Shown here: piece by piece, positions 20,126 to 31,345 of the stretch
How the letters are laid out: each line of letters opens with the position of its first letter
Position numbering within the stretch: position 1 is the first letter of the stretch
NCBI GenBank assembly: GCA_948144175.1
Contig: CANXME010002067.1
Location: 2,480,001 to 2,544,000, forward strand
Reading direction: 5' to 3'
Length of the DNA stretch: 64,000 nt
DNA from: Closterium sp. NIES-65
Lineage: Eukaryota > Streptophyta > Zygnematophyceae > Desmidiales > Closteriaceae
Made by a program: the position numbers and the translations under genes
The notes under the pieces: model-generated
Database searches by the model: none
Told to the model about the DNA's origin: nothing
The model's input: only the letters and a program-made list of their open reading frames with translations

Positions 20126-20983
20126 TGTTAACAGGAGTTGCTGTTGGCCCCGTCCTCGCTTGGGTAGAGCCGACTGCATTGTCGGGTGTACGGGCGTGTG
20201 CAGCCGACTGGCAGCAGCGGGCGAGCTGGTCCACGAGGCTGGTCGACCAGCACAGGGCTGCTGGGGCGCCGACTTTGGGAAGGCGCCGAATTGGTTGGTC
20301 GACCTGGCAGTGGTCGACAAGGGGAGTGGTCGACCAGGCATGGTCGACAGGTAGTGGCCGTCGACTTGGGTGGTCGACGGGGACTTGCAGGAGCAGCTGG
20401 TCGACGGGTTGCCGGGACGACCAGGTTACCAGGGCGATGTGGTTCGTGAGGTGCGCGACAGTCGCCCAGGAGGGAGTCGCGAAAACGACCTGCAGTCTGG
20501 GAGTCCGCGGTCGACTTGGCTCCACAGGTGCAACCGTCGACATGTGGTCGACTTGGCACCTGCGCAACGCTCGTCGCGGTTTACGTCGTACTCAACCGTC
20601 ACCTGGCACCTGCAAAGTAGGTGCACGCGCATGCGCACGTGGGCGCCTGAGGCTGCAAGGCTGGCACGTCGACCTGTGGTGTCGACCTGCGGTACACGAG
20701 GGTACCTCAGGCTGCCTGTGGGCACCTGAGGTCGACCAGCTGGCAAGTCGCCCTCGTGGTGTGCTGGGCTGGGTCGACTCGCTCTGTGCTAGGCTTGCTA
20801 GGCCTCAGATGTAGTCAACTTTGCCTATCCCCTTTGTATCACTGTTGTGAACTCTCTCTTAGTGGAACTCTTGCCAAATCTCCCCGTGAACCAGCAAGTA
20901 GTGTGCGCACTAAGGAAACAACAAACGAACGCGTAGATCACGCCTGCACCCGTGCTTAGCCCGTAGTCTAGCTCTCGTTGACA
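20126..20983 (+). repeat. Copia 3' LTR, about 858 bp, GTCGAC-rich
   Basis: The LTR starts with TGTTAACAGGAG directly after a purine tract (CGGCAGGGGAG) and ends near CTCTCGTTGACA. Relatives at 27034 and 31346 continue to TTATCTCCGCA, so this copy may be clipped at its 3' end. By eye about 15 GTCGAC hexamers occur in 858 bp. Related copies occur at 27034-27998, 31346-32315 and (partial) 50210-50567. Confidence 0.8.
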
Positions 20984-21625
20984 TGCAGGGGCAATTACAT
21001 GGTGACAGGCAGGGGCTTCCCTCTAATCCGTGTAAACCTGGAATCTCCCCACCAAATCTACCACATTGAGCTCTTGGCCTTTGAACTCCGTATGGATTTG
21101 GCTTCAAACACGCTCGTATCAGGCCATCACATGGCAGGGCCGTAATGCAATAAATCAGCATTGACTCAAATTGCTACTTGATGTAAACAACCGGCAAACG
21201 GTGCCCACTGACAATGAGCATCTTGCCTGCCAAACCCGTGCGCACACGGCTTAACATGCTTGGCATGGCAGACACAGTACATGACCTCCTTGCAGCAAGT
21301 CAGCCATGGCCGGATAGGTAGGAGGGTTTGCCTTGGTTCTGCCCTATACTCCTATTTGATGCACCTGGGCTGGCTCTTGCTTGACCGCTAAGCTAATGTC
21401 TCCTTCCCGCACAATCATGTTTCTCAAACGTTACTAGTGCTACCCTTGACAGGAAGTATGGGAGAACCGTATCGGTTTTCAAGCTACCGGAATGGGGCCG
21501 GGAGAGTCTGGATTGGATAATATCCTTGCCTTGCTAGCTATGACCCGTCCATTTGAGTTGGGCCGAGCTTGGGTTGGTTTTTCTTGAAGCTACTCCTTTA
21601 AAGCTAGAGTCGACGACGGCGAAGT
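20984..21625. repeat. intron repeat R1, copy 1
   Basis: The block from CATGGTGACAGGCAGGGGCTT to about 21625 recurs at about 24330-24960 and 28990-29630 with few differences. It is part of the duplicated intron sequence around the LRR exons. The plus-strand frame inside it is short and unrecognised. Confidence 0.8.
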
Positions 21626-22112
21626 TATTGAGACATGGAGTTAACACATCACACAATTATTTATTTTGGCGACAACTTATTTGTGTAGTGTAGGAGATTC
21701 TAGGTTGTGAACCTCTATAGCGAAACCCTCAAATTCTGATTCTTGTGTGCATGCATTTCTAATGGTTGTCAGGTTCTTGATTGAGTATTAATCGTCGAAA
21801 TGTTAAAGCCGTTGGCCCAAATTGCACAAGTTTTAAAAACTTGACCCGCGTGGCGGTCCGCAATTTGGGCCGCGGGCTTTAACATTTGGCTATCCCATCA
21901 CATCGCACATTTGTATTTGTTTACCTTGGGTCACATTCAAATGTGCCCGTAACGTCTTTTATTTGCATTAATGCCTATTAGACTGGATGTGTGAGCTATC
22001 ATGACTACTTCAACTCTCATGGCTTTTTCCAAACTCCTCCACTTCTCCCTCCCCCAAATTCTCTATCCCTCTCTTTTCTTGGATGGAACCCGTTGCGTGT
22101 CTGTACCATCAG
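21626..22112. repeat. intron block preceding LRR exon 3
   Basis: It contains the block starting TTTAACATTTGGCTATCCCATC near 21880, a diverged form of the intron found before every LRR exon here. A local near-palindrome (GCCCAAATTG..CAATTTGGGC) lies at 21815-21870. Confidence 0.6.
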
Positions 22113-22184
22113 GGAGCTATCACATAACAATTTGAGTGGTTCTATTCCATCCACCATCGGCAAGTTGACCAGCCTTACATATCT
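22113..22184 (+). CDS. LRR exon 3 (72 nt)
   Basis: Acceptor TACCATCAG and donor GTCAGTATA bound exactly 72 nt with phase-2 borders. It reads ELSHNNLSGSIPSTIGKLTS, a canonical LRR. Confidence 0.75.
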
Positions 22185-22407
22185 GTCAGTATAAAAAAAA
22201 CCTTACTGAATCTTCACCTTTGGCTTAGATGGCTCTGATTCATTCCTTCAACCACTGGTCAAAGCTGGTTTTCGGTCTGATCTGAGGATGAGCAAGGAAA
22301 GCCAGGCCAGCCTGCTAGGGCATCAAGGGCTAACAAAGCGGTAATGGGTTTGGTTCATAACAAGGCTATGGGAGGTACATCGCATGGTGACAGGCAGGGG
22401 CTTCCCA

Positions 22408-22409
<2 letters not shown>

Positions 22410-22455
<46 letters not shown>

Positions 22456-22491
22456 GCGCGCGCACACACACGCACACACACACGCACACAC
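22410..22491. repeat. (CA)n microsatellite
   Basis: About 80 bp of CA dinucleotides with a short CG interruption at 22454-22462. The His/Thr-rich frames through it are artefacts. Confidence 0.95.
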
Positions 22492-22801
22492 CCATACGTC
22501 TTTCCAACGTTTCTGGCCTACAGACTTTCCTTCACAAGATCAATTTGTTCAAATGCAGATAGCAAAGCCGTTATATTATGGAGTACACTATTTTATGCAC
22601 TGTGCATGCACAGCTGTTTCAGGTCATTGTTGTATCTTGCTGTGCGTTTTCGCCAACACTAACATAACATTGTGTACTCTATATTCTTTTCTCCTGCTTC
22701 TGAATGTGTGCACATTTGCATGTTTGCCATGAGGCTCAGAATAGCGCAGATTATCTTCATTTTTTTTCACCCATTATATACTTTGCTTGCTTTACCATCA
22801 G

Positions 22802-22873
22802 ACATCTCAGCACGAACGCTCTGAGTGGGTCTATTCCATCCACCATCGGCAAAATGAGCAACCTCAAAACATT
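22802..22873 (+). CDS. LRR exon 4 (72 nt)
   Basis: Acceptor TACCATCAG and donor GTGAGTATC bound exactly 72 nt, phase 2. It reads HLSTNALSGSIPSTIGKMSN. It is closest to the exon at 14026. Confidence 0.75.
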
Positions 22874-23844
22874 GTGAGTATCGGCAATGATTTTAATAAG
22901 ACCTATGACCTCGCACAGGTTCATACATAAAAGGGCCTCTGATGGTGTAATTTAAGCAAATTGTTTTGAGAATGAGCATACACGCTAGGATTAGAGTACG
23001 GGCTGGTACTGGGCTGGCCAGGCCGTTGACCCAGGGGCCAGCCTAAAAGCAGCCTGATGGGTCGTTTTCACACCAAGTCTGCCAGAGGTCTGCAGCAAGG
23101 AGAGGAACTAGGGTCGCTCACTGATCAACACGAAGCGAGCTGTTGGTGTTTTATTCGCTACTAAATGCTGGACTGAGGCTGACAGGCTGGACATGCAAAA
23201 AGTTCAGTTTGGCCTGTGTTGCAATTGGGCTGACTCGACCAACTTAGGTCACAACCTCAACTATGAAGAAATGCTAGGCTGTCAGGCCCCACTAGCGGAG
23301 CCTCCAAATTGTTTTTTCATGTGCACGGACAAACATTCTCAAGGGTTAAGATGTTGTCCATTTTGCATTCATCGTCTAAATGTCAACATTTGGCCATCCC
23401 GGCTTAGCGTCTTGGGCACATTTGTCTATCTGGTGGTCCATTTCAGCCTCTTGTCATCGATTTGCAGGCTATACTTTTCACCCCTGCTTTGGTGTACACA
23501 TGTTTGCGTGCTTATGCAACATTCAGAACAGCCCCTCTTATGGCATCTCTTGTTGTCCATTCTTGTGATGTCTGCTCCTTATAATAATGTGGTAGAAAGT
23601 CGAACTTGAAGTGTAGGAAACATGTTTGCGCTCACGCTTGGAGACACGTATTGGGATAGGTACTTGAAATTTGAGTGTAACAACTTCCACTTCCAACACC
23701 TCCTATTAGCATGTGTGTAAGCTATTGTAAGTACGAGTTTAACACTCATGGCTTTTACACATTCTGTTTCCACTTCCCTCTCCTACCAACTATTGACTCT
23801 ATCTCTCTCTATCCTGGTCCCCCTTTGGTTGTATGTACCATCAG

Positions 23845-23916
23845 GCGTCTATCACGTAACAGTTTTAGTGGTTCGATTCCATCCACCATTGGCAACATGA
23901 TCAGCCTTGATTACCT
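23845..23916 (+). CDS. LRR exon 5, duplication copy A (72 nt)
   Basis: Acceptor TACCATCAG and donor GTCAGTATT, 72 nt, phase 2. It reads RLSRNSFSGSIPSTIGNMIS. Copies B, C and D differ mainly in the first residues, on the solvent-exposed side of the repeat. Confidence 0.75.
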
Positions 23917-24998
23917 GTCAGTATTCAAGAAATTTAATTGATATTTCTCATTTGCATGTCTAATCATTCCTGCATCTACAGATGAAGCTGGATTTGGGCT
24001 TCGCTAAGCAGGTATACTTTGGCCCACATGACTGAACCACTTTGCACTTTGGAACTCGAGGTCGGGAAGGGAGACAGCGCATGGCGGTGACCAACATTGG
24101 CAGAACAGTTGTGAGGGAGATCTCTCCCACCCGCGGTGACGCATCACCAGTCTAGCCTGCCACTCACAGTGGTTTCCTTCTGTGTGCCAGGGTCTGTCCC
24201 CGATCTCTGCACATTAGCCGCACAATAAAGTCCTGCAATGTTCAAACGATATGATACATGGGCCAGGGCCATCAAGGCCCATCAGCGGAATGGGATGGTT
24301 TCACAACAAGGCTATGGGGGGTCAATCACATGGTGACAGGCAGGGGCTTCCCTCTAATCCGTGTAAATCTGGAATCTCCCCACCAAATCTACCACGTTGA
24401 GCTCTTGGCCTTTGAACTCCGTATGGATTTGGCTTCAAACACGCTCGTATCAGGCCATCACATGGCAGGGCCATAATGCAATAAATCAGCATTGACTCAA
24501 ATTGCTACTTGATGTAAACAACTGGCAAACGGTGCCTACTGACAATGATCATCTTGCCTGCCAAATCCGTGTGCACACGGCTTAACATGCTTGGCATGGC
24601 AGACACAGTACATGAACTCCTTGCAGCAAGTCAGCCATGGCCGGATAGGTAGGAGAGTTGGCCTGCCCTATACTCCTATTTGACGCACCTGGGCTGGCTC
24701 TTGCCTGACCGCTAAGCTAATGTCTCCTTCCCGCACAATCATGTTTCTGAAACGTTACTAGTGCTACCCATGACAGGAAGTATGGGAGAACCGTATCGGT
24801 TTTCAAGCTACCAGAATGTGCTCAGGAGGGTTTGGATTAGATAATATCGTTGCCTTGCTAGCTATGACCCGTCCACTTGAGTTGGGCCGAGCTTGGTCTG
24901 GTTTTTCTTGAAGCTACTCCTCTTAAAGCTAGAATTGGCGACGGCAATCTTCCAAAGCTGACACTCGAGACCGCAACTTTTTGCGGAATGTGAGGGGA

Positions 24999-25298
24999 CT
25001 ATATCCAATCGGAACGCCGTGTAGTCACATATGAGACGTGAGAGCCACGCAGCAGGCCAATGCTAGCCATCCATTTTTTTTCCAACCCACGAGACAGGTC
25101 TTGCCAGCAACGCACGAGCATGTGAGATGGACACATGCAATCACCAGTAATGTATCCCCCGCGAGGCATAAGCAGACATGCAAACTTGGTCCGGGCTGAA
25201 CGATTGGCCAGCCTGTCCAGATCTGGGAAGATTTTATATGTGTCGGCTTGCCAAAGGACGAACTGCACTGGTTTGTCTTGAAACATAGCCCCACGCAA
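24999..25298 (-). other. unrecognised 99-codon frame, duplicated
   Basis: A minus-strand frame inside the duplicated intron recurs at 29525-29962, where it extends to 145 codons. I recognise no domain. Its survival in both copies reflects recent duplication and is not evidence of selection. Confidence 0.2.
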
Positions 25299-25417
25299 AC
25301 CTCGTACGGCATGCCCAGGACCCTTGCGACCTTTTTTACGATCCGAGACTAAAAGCTTGTGGTAGTACTGAGTGTAGATATTTAATCATGATGGCCACAT
25401 ATATCTTACAAGAAATG

Positions 25418-26350
25418 ACCAACTTAGGTCACAACCTCAACTATGAAGAAATGCTAGGCTGTCAGGCCCCACTAGCGGAGCCTCCAAATTGTTTTTTCAT
25501 GTGCACGGACAAACATTCTCAAGGGTTAAGATGTTGTCCATTTTGCATTCACGGTCTAAAAGTTAACATTTGGCCATCCCAGCTTAGCACCTTGGGCACA
25601 TTTGTCTATCTGGTGGTCCACTTCAGCCTCTTGTCATCGATTTGCAGGCTATAATTTTCACCCCTGCTTTGGTGTACACATGTTTGCGTGCTTATGCAAC
25701 ATTCAGAACAGCCCCACTTATGGCATCTCTTGTTGTCCATTCTTGTGATGTCTGCTCCTTATAATAATGTGGTAGAAAGTCGAACTTGAAGTGTAGGAAA
25801 CATGTTTGCGCTCACGCTTGGAGACACGTATTGAGATAGGTACTTGAAATTTGAGCGTAACAGCTTCCACTTCCAACACCTCCTATTAGCATGTGTGTAA
25901 GCTATTGTAAGTACGAGTTTAACACTCATGGCTTTTACACATTCTGTTTCCACTTCCCTCTCCTACCAACTATTGACTCTATCTCTCTCTTTCCTGGTCC
26001 CCCTTTGGTTGTATGTACCATCAGGCATCTATCAAGTAACAGTTTTAGTGGTTCGATTCCATCCACCATTGGCAACATGATCAGCCTTGATTACCTGTCA
26101 GTATCCAAGAAATTATATTGATATTTCTCATTTGCATGTCTAATCATTCCTGCATCTACAGATGAAGCTGGATTTGGGCTTCTCTACGCAGGTATACTTT
26201 GGCCCACATGACTGAACCACTTTGCACTTTGAAACTCGAGGTCGGGAAGGGAGACAGCGCATGGCGGTGACCAACATTGGCAGAACAGTTGTGAGGGAGA
26301 TCTCTACCACCCGCGGTGACGCATCACCAGTCTAGCCTGCCACTCACAGT
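25418..26350. repeat. segmental duplication unit B (contains LRR exon 6)
   Basis: Near-identical to 23238-24170. It begins at GACCAACTTAGGTCACAACC and ends at CTAGCCTGCCACTCACAG, where the minus-strand fragment 26351-26945 is joined. Confidence 0.85.
26025..26096 (+). CDS. LRR exon 6, duplication copy B (72 nt)
   Basis: Acceptor TACCATCAG and donor GTCAGTATC, 72 nt, phase 2. It reads HLSSNSFSGSIPSTIGNMIS. Confidence 0.75.
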
Positions 26351-26945
26351 TGCCGAACTCTCCACATAAGCCTCACAACAAGGTCCATGCACAAGGGAGC
26401 TGTTGAATCCTCCATCCATACATGGAAGGAGTGAAAGCGAAAACCTTTCAAATTAGATTTGTCATGAAGAGAAAGATCCCAAGAAGACCAGATATAACTT
26501 CCATGAGTTCCAGCATACTCTAAGACGCCATTACTTACTGATCGAGTCTTAGCTCCACCAACTACTAATGGGTCGCCTCTCTCTGAAATGGTAAACCCTA
26601 AGCTACTCGTGAGCTCGCCATTTTCTCTCACGAACCATCTTCCCATCAAATCCGCTAGATGACAATTCTTAAGGCCAATCTGTTCCAAACGCTCACTCAT
26701 TGCCATATGAGCAAGATATACACCAGTATTATTGTGAGCATAAGTTTTTGTCCAACCGGCCCAGGTTTCACTTTTGACTGCATGCATCCCTTTTGAGCTA
26801 GGAAATCTTGCCATTCCCCTCTGAATCCGCAATGTGAGATTGGGATCTTGTATTCCCCCTTGGATTAACTGTTGTAACCATGATTTCGCATGCTTATCCC
26901 TGACGCAATCAACTCTGTCTTCTCTATTGCTCTGTTGGTAGTGAC
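26344..26945 (-). pseudogene. unrecognised coding fragment, possibly LINE-derived
   Basis: The minus strand is open from about 26945 to 26344 (segments DKHAKSWLQQLIQGG, SKGMHAVKSETWAGWTKTYA and LADLMGRWFVRENGEL). The composition looks like real protein. The arrangement is reminiscent of the region after a plant LINE reverse transcriptase, but I cannot name it with confidence. It has no start or end context of its own. A second copy lies at 30662-31257, at an offset of about 4,317 bp. Confidence 0.35.
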
Positions 26946-27033
26946 AACCTCAACTATGAAGATATGCTAGGCTGTCAGGCCCCACTAGCGGAGCCTCCAA
27001 ATTGTTCTCTCATGTGCATGGACAAATATTTAC

Positions 27034-27998
27034 TGTCAACAGGAGTTGTGTGTTGGCCCCGTCCTCGCTTGGGCGGAGCCGACTTCGTGGTCGGGTGTAG
27101 GGGTGCAGCCGACCTGCAGCAGTGGGCGAGCTGGTCGACGAGGAATTCGACTTGCACAGGTGCCACTGCATGGGCGCCGACTTCAGGTAGGCCAACCTAG
27201 GAAGTCGACTCGCGGAGGGCGTCAACTTGGTGACGCCGACTTCGGAATGTTGACTCTGGGGGTCGGCTGACAACTGTGCTGGTTGACGAGAAGCTGGTCG
27301 ACCAGGAGTAACGTCGACCTGGAGCTGGTCGACCAGGGGTACTGGTTGACCTGGTGAGGTCGACTAGAGGTGGCCGTCAACTTGGGTGGTCGACGGGCAC
27401 GCGCAGGAGCAGCGGGTTGCCCGGTCGACCAGGTTTCCTGGGTGACGAGGTTCTGCGAAGGCACGTGACGGTCGCCCAGGCGATGTTGGCGAGGACGACC
27501 TCGGTGGTGGTATCCCGAGGTCGACGTGGCTGATCAGAAGTAGTCGTCAGCACGAAGTTGACTTGGTGTGTGCGCTGTGCAGGTGACGAGGCACTGCACG
27601 CCAATCATCTGCGAGCACTTGCGAAGCGGGTGCGCTGCTGTCCTGCGGGAGCAACGTTGGCACACCGTCAACCTGCAACGTTGGCACGTCGTCGACTTGC
27701 AGCATTGGCAAGCCGCGACTCTGCACTGCTGGAGCGCGGTCGACCAAGTCGTGCTGGCACGCGGTCGACCGTGCTGCGCTGGCAGTAGACTTGCTTGCAT
27801 GCTAGCTCTGATGTAGTCTAGCCAACTTTATTGTATCCATTGTTGTGAACTTTTGCTAGTGAAACTCTTGCCAACTTGCTAAAAAAACCAGCAAGTAGTG
27901 TAAGCACGAGTAAACGGCTAAGTGGATGAACGCAGAGATCACACGAGCACCCGTGCCTAGCCCGTAGTCTAGCTCCCGTTGAAATAGTTATCTCCGCA
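27034..27998 (+). repeat. solo Copia LTR, 965 bp
   Basis: It runs from TGTCAACAGGAG to TTATCTCCGCA, the same family as the LTR at 20126. The flanks TTTAC (27029-27033) and TTTTC (27999-28003) are an imperfect 5-bp duplication. The empty site in unit A (..ACATTCTCAAGGG, about 23330-23347) supports the insertion point. No internal domain remains, so the element was reduced to one LTR by recombination. Confidence 0.85.
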
Positions 27999-28507
27999 TT
28001 TTCAAGGGTTGTGATGTGTCCATTTTGCATTCATCGTCTAAATGTCAACATTTGGCCATCCCAGCGCAGCGTCTTGGGCACATTTGTCTATCTGGTGATC
28101 CACTTCAGCCTCTTGTCATCGATCTGCAGGCTATACTTTTCACCCCTGCTTTGGTGTACACATGTTTGCGTGCTTATGCAACATTCAGAACAGCCCCTCT
28201 TATGGCATCTCTTGTTGTCCATTCTTGTGATGTCTGCTCCTTATTAAAAATGTGGTAGAAAGTCGAACTTGAAGTGTAAAAAACATGTTTACACTCACGC
28301 TTGGAGGCACTTATTGGGATAGGTACTTGGAATTCGAGCGTAACAGCTTCCACTTCCAACACCTCCTATTAGCATGTGTGTAAGTTTTGTATATGTACGA
28401 GTCTAACACTCATGGCCTTTACACATTCTGTTTCCACTTCCCTCTCCTACCAACTACTGACTCTATCTCTCTCTTTCCTGACCCCCTTTGGTTGTATGTA
28501 CCATCAG

Positions 28508-28579
28508 GAATCTAGCACGTAACAGTTTCAGTGGTTCGATTCCATCCACCATTGGCAACATGATCAGCCTTGATTACCT
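28508..28579 (+). CDS. LRR exon 7, duplication copy C (72 nt)
   Basis: Acceptor TACCATCAG and donor GTCAGTATC, 72 nt, phase 2. It reads NLARNSFSGSIPSTIGNMIS. Confidence 0.75.
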
Positions 28580-29524
28580 GTCAGTATCCAAGGAATTTAA
28601 TTGATATTTCTCATTTGCATGGCTAATCATCCATGCATTTACAGATTAAGCTGGATTTGGGCTTCGCTAAGCAGGTATACTTTGGCCCACAGGACTGAAC
28701 CACTTTGCACTTTGGAACTCAAGGCCGGGAAGGGAGACGGCGCATGGCGGTGACCAACATTGGCAGAACAGTTGCGAGGGAGATCTCTCCCACCCGCGGT
28801 GACGCATCACCAGTCTAGCCTGCCACTCACAGTGGTTTCCTTCTGTGTGCCAGGGTCTGTCCCCGATCTCTGCACATTAGCCGCACAATAAAGTCCTGCA
28901 ATGTTCAAACGATATGATACATGGGCCAGGGCCATCAAGGCCCATCAGCGGAATGGGATGGTTTCACAACAAGGCTATGGGGGGTCAATCACATGGTGAC
29001 AGGCAGGGGCTTCCCTCTAATCCGTGTAAATCTGGAATCTCCCCACCAAATCTACCACATTGAGCTCTTGGCCTTTGAACTCCGTATGGATTTGGCTTCA
29101 AACACGCTCGTATCAGGCCATCACATGGTAGGGCCGTAATGCAATAAATCTGCATTGACTCAAATTGCTACTTGATGTAAACAACCGGCAAACGGTGCCA
29201 ACTGACAATGATCATCTTGCCTGCCAAATCCGTGTGCACATGGCTTAACATGCTTGGCATGGCAGACACAGTACATGAACTCCATGCACCAAGTCAGCCA
29301 TGGCCGGATAGGTAGGAGAGTTGGCCTGCCCTATACTCCTATTTGACACACCTGGGCTGGCTCTTGTTTAACCGCTAAGCTAATGTCTCCTTCCCGCACA
29401 ATCATGTTTCTCAAACGTTACTAGTGCTACCCTTGACAGGAAGTATGGGAGAACCGTATCGGTTTTCAAGCTACCAGAATGTGCTCAGGAGGGTCTGGAT
29501 TAGATAATATCGTTGCCTTGCTAG

Positions 29525-29962
29525 CTATGACCCGTCCACTTGAGTTGGGCCGAGCTTGGTCTGGTTTTTTTTTAAGCTACTCCTCTTAAAGCTAGAGTTG
29601 GCGACGGCAATCTTCCAAAGCTGACACTCGAGACCGCAACTTTTTGCGGTATGTGAGGGGACTAAAATCCAATCGGAACGTCGTGTAGTCACATATGAGA
29701 TGTGAGAGCCACGCAGCAGGCCAATGCTAGCCATCCAATTTATTTCCAACCCACGAGACGGGTCTTGCCAGCAACGCACGAGCATGTGAGAAGGACCCAT
29801 GCAATCACCAGTAATGTATCCCCCGCAAGGCATAAGCAGACATGCAAACTTCGTCCGGGCTGAACAATTGGCCAGCCTGTCCAGATCTGGGAAGATTTTA
29901 TATGTGTCGGCTTGCCAAAGGACGAACTGCACTGGTTTGTCGTGAAACATAGCCCCACGCAA
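29525..29962 (-). other. unrecognised 145-codon frame, copy of 24999-25298
   Basis: Same sequence as the frame in unit A, extended at its C-terminal end by substitutions that remove the stop. No domain recognised. Confidence 0.2.
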
Positions 29963-30080
29963 ACCTCGTATGGCATGCCCAGGACCCTTGCGACCTTTTT
30001 TACGATCCGAGACTAAAAGCTTGTGGTAGTACTGGGTGTAGATATTTAATCATGATGGCCACATATATCTCACAAGAAAC

Positions 30081-30661
30081 TATGCGTCGCAAGGTTGTTC
30101 TTGGACCGGTGCATTTGGGGTGGAAGGTGCCCTTGGACTGGCGAGAGAGTCAGCCAACATTCCCCCTCTGGACCAATGCTAGCATAACCAGGGGAATCTC
30201 GTCCAAGGCTTGAGGTATGAGCCACCAACACAGATGATGCACTGGGTACATTGCACCCACAACAAGGTTCGGCAGGTGTGGGGCCCGTCCGGATGGGCAG
30301 GCATATGTCTCGTGCTGCGAAACCAGTACGTTGACCAACGAGCACTCTGCGCTCAGTCCTGTGATGACGGGCAAGTAGGGGAGTGAGTCGGAAGATGCCC
30401 ACGTAAGAAATGAAGCTCATAGAAGTATGAGGCACATTGGTTCGCACGGCAAAACCACAGCGGTGAATCAGCGGTGAGCTTTGGAATTTGCCGATCCGGG
30501 CAGATCGGCGGGTGGAACCGCGATCTGCTCAAATTGGCTGGAAAAAATAGGGTACAAATAAATACCCAACCCAGGTTCGGGTTGACCTGAACGAGGCCCG
30601 GGTCGAAAATGACCCATCTGTAAAAGGCCGGGTCAGGAAAACTGGGTCGGGTCGGGATGAG
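30081..30661. other. unique spacer with a relic of a GGGTC-rich MITE
   Basis: 30081-30450 is not repeated elsewhere in the window, and its minus-strand 125-codon frame is unrecognised. 30490-30660 contains GGGTCGGGTCGGGATGAG and GACCTGAACGAGGCCCGGGTC, typical subterminal sequence of the GC-rich hAT MITEs seen at 7217 and 33779, without clear ends. Confidence 0.45.
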
Positions 30662-30688
30662 TTTGTTGCCGAACTCTCCACATAAGCC

Positions 30689-31257
30689 TCACAACAAGGT
30701 CCATGTACAAGGGAGTTGTTGAATCCTCCATACATGGAAGGAGTGAAAGCGAAAACCTTTCAAATTAGACTTGTCATGAAGAGAAAGATCCCAAGAAGAC
30801 CAGATATAACTTCCATGAGTTCCAGCATACTCTAAGACGCCATTACTTACTGATCGAGTCTTAGCTCCACCAACTACTAATGAGTCGCCTTTCTCTGAAA
30901 TGGTAAACCCTAAGCTACTCGTGAGCTCACCATTTTCTCTCACGAACCATCTTCCCCTCAAATCCGCTAGATGACAATTCTTAAGGCCAATCTGTTCCAA
31001 ACGCTCACTCATTGCCATATGAGCAAGATATACACCAGTATTATTGTGAGCATAAGTTTTTGTCCAACCGGCCCAGGTTTCACTTTTGACTGCATGCATC
31101 CCTTTTGAGCTAGGAAATCTTGCCATTCCCCTCTGAATCTGCAATGTGAGATTGGGATCTTGTATTCCCCCTTGGATTAACTGTTGTAACCATGATTTCG
31201 CATGCTTATCCCTGACGCAATCAACTCTGTCTTCTCTATTGCTCTGTTGGTAGTGAC
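30689..31257 (-). pseudogene. copy of the unrecognised coding fragment at 26344
   Basis: Near-identical to 26344-26945, with the C-terminal end diverged. Same uncertainty as the first copy. Confidence 0.35.
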
Positions 31258-31345
31258 AACCTCAACTATGAAGATATGCTAGGCTGTCAGGCCCCACTAG
31301 CGGAGCCTCCAAATTGTTCTCTCATGTGCATGGACAAATATTTAC

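Larger units (their letters stand above)
15667..20983 (+). mobile_element. Copia retrotransposon, 5' truncated and decayed, with 3' LTR
   Basis: The order gag, protease, integrase, reverse transcriptase, RNase H, 3' LTR identifies Ty1/Copia. No 5' LTR or primer-binding site precedes gag; the GACGC element ends there instead. The frame is broken by several TAG codons (16162, 17393, 18467, 19284) and frameshifts (near 17008, 17100, 18830, 18920 and 19890), so it cannot be autonomous. The coding strand is extraordinarily rich in GTCGAC. The element sits in the long gap between LRR exons 14026 and 22113. Confidence 0.9.
23238..25400. repeat. segmental duplication unit A (contains LRR exon 5)
   Basis: 23238-24170 matches 25418-26350 at an offset of 2,180 bp. 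23338-25400 matches about 28000-30080 at an offset of about 4,663 bp. Agreement is close to base-for-base with scattered substitutions. The unit comprises intron, one LRR exon and intron. Unit A lacks the solo LTR found in unit C and preserves the uninserted site (ACAAACATTCTCAAGGG near 23330). Confidence 0.85.
26946..30080. repeat. segmental duplication unit C (solo LTR and LRR exon 7)
   Basis: The left end (26946-27033) matches the start of units A and B, and the solo LTR 27034-27998 follows. 28000-30080 matches 23338-25400, carrying LRR exon 28508-28579 and the R1 block (28990-29630). Confidence 0.85.

Noticed and set aside
22344-22662. His/Thr-rich small proteins
   Set aside because: Produced by the CA microsatellite.
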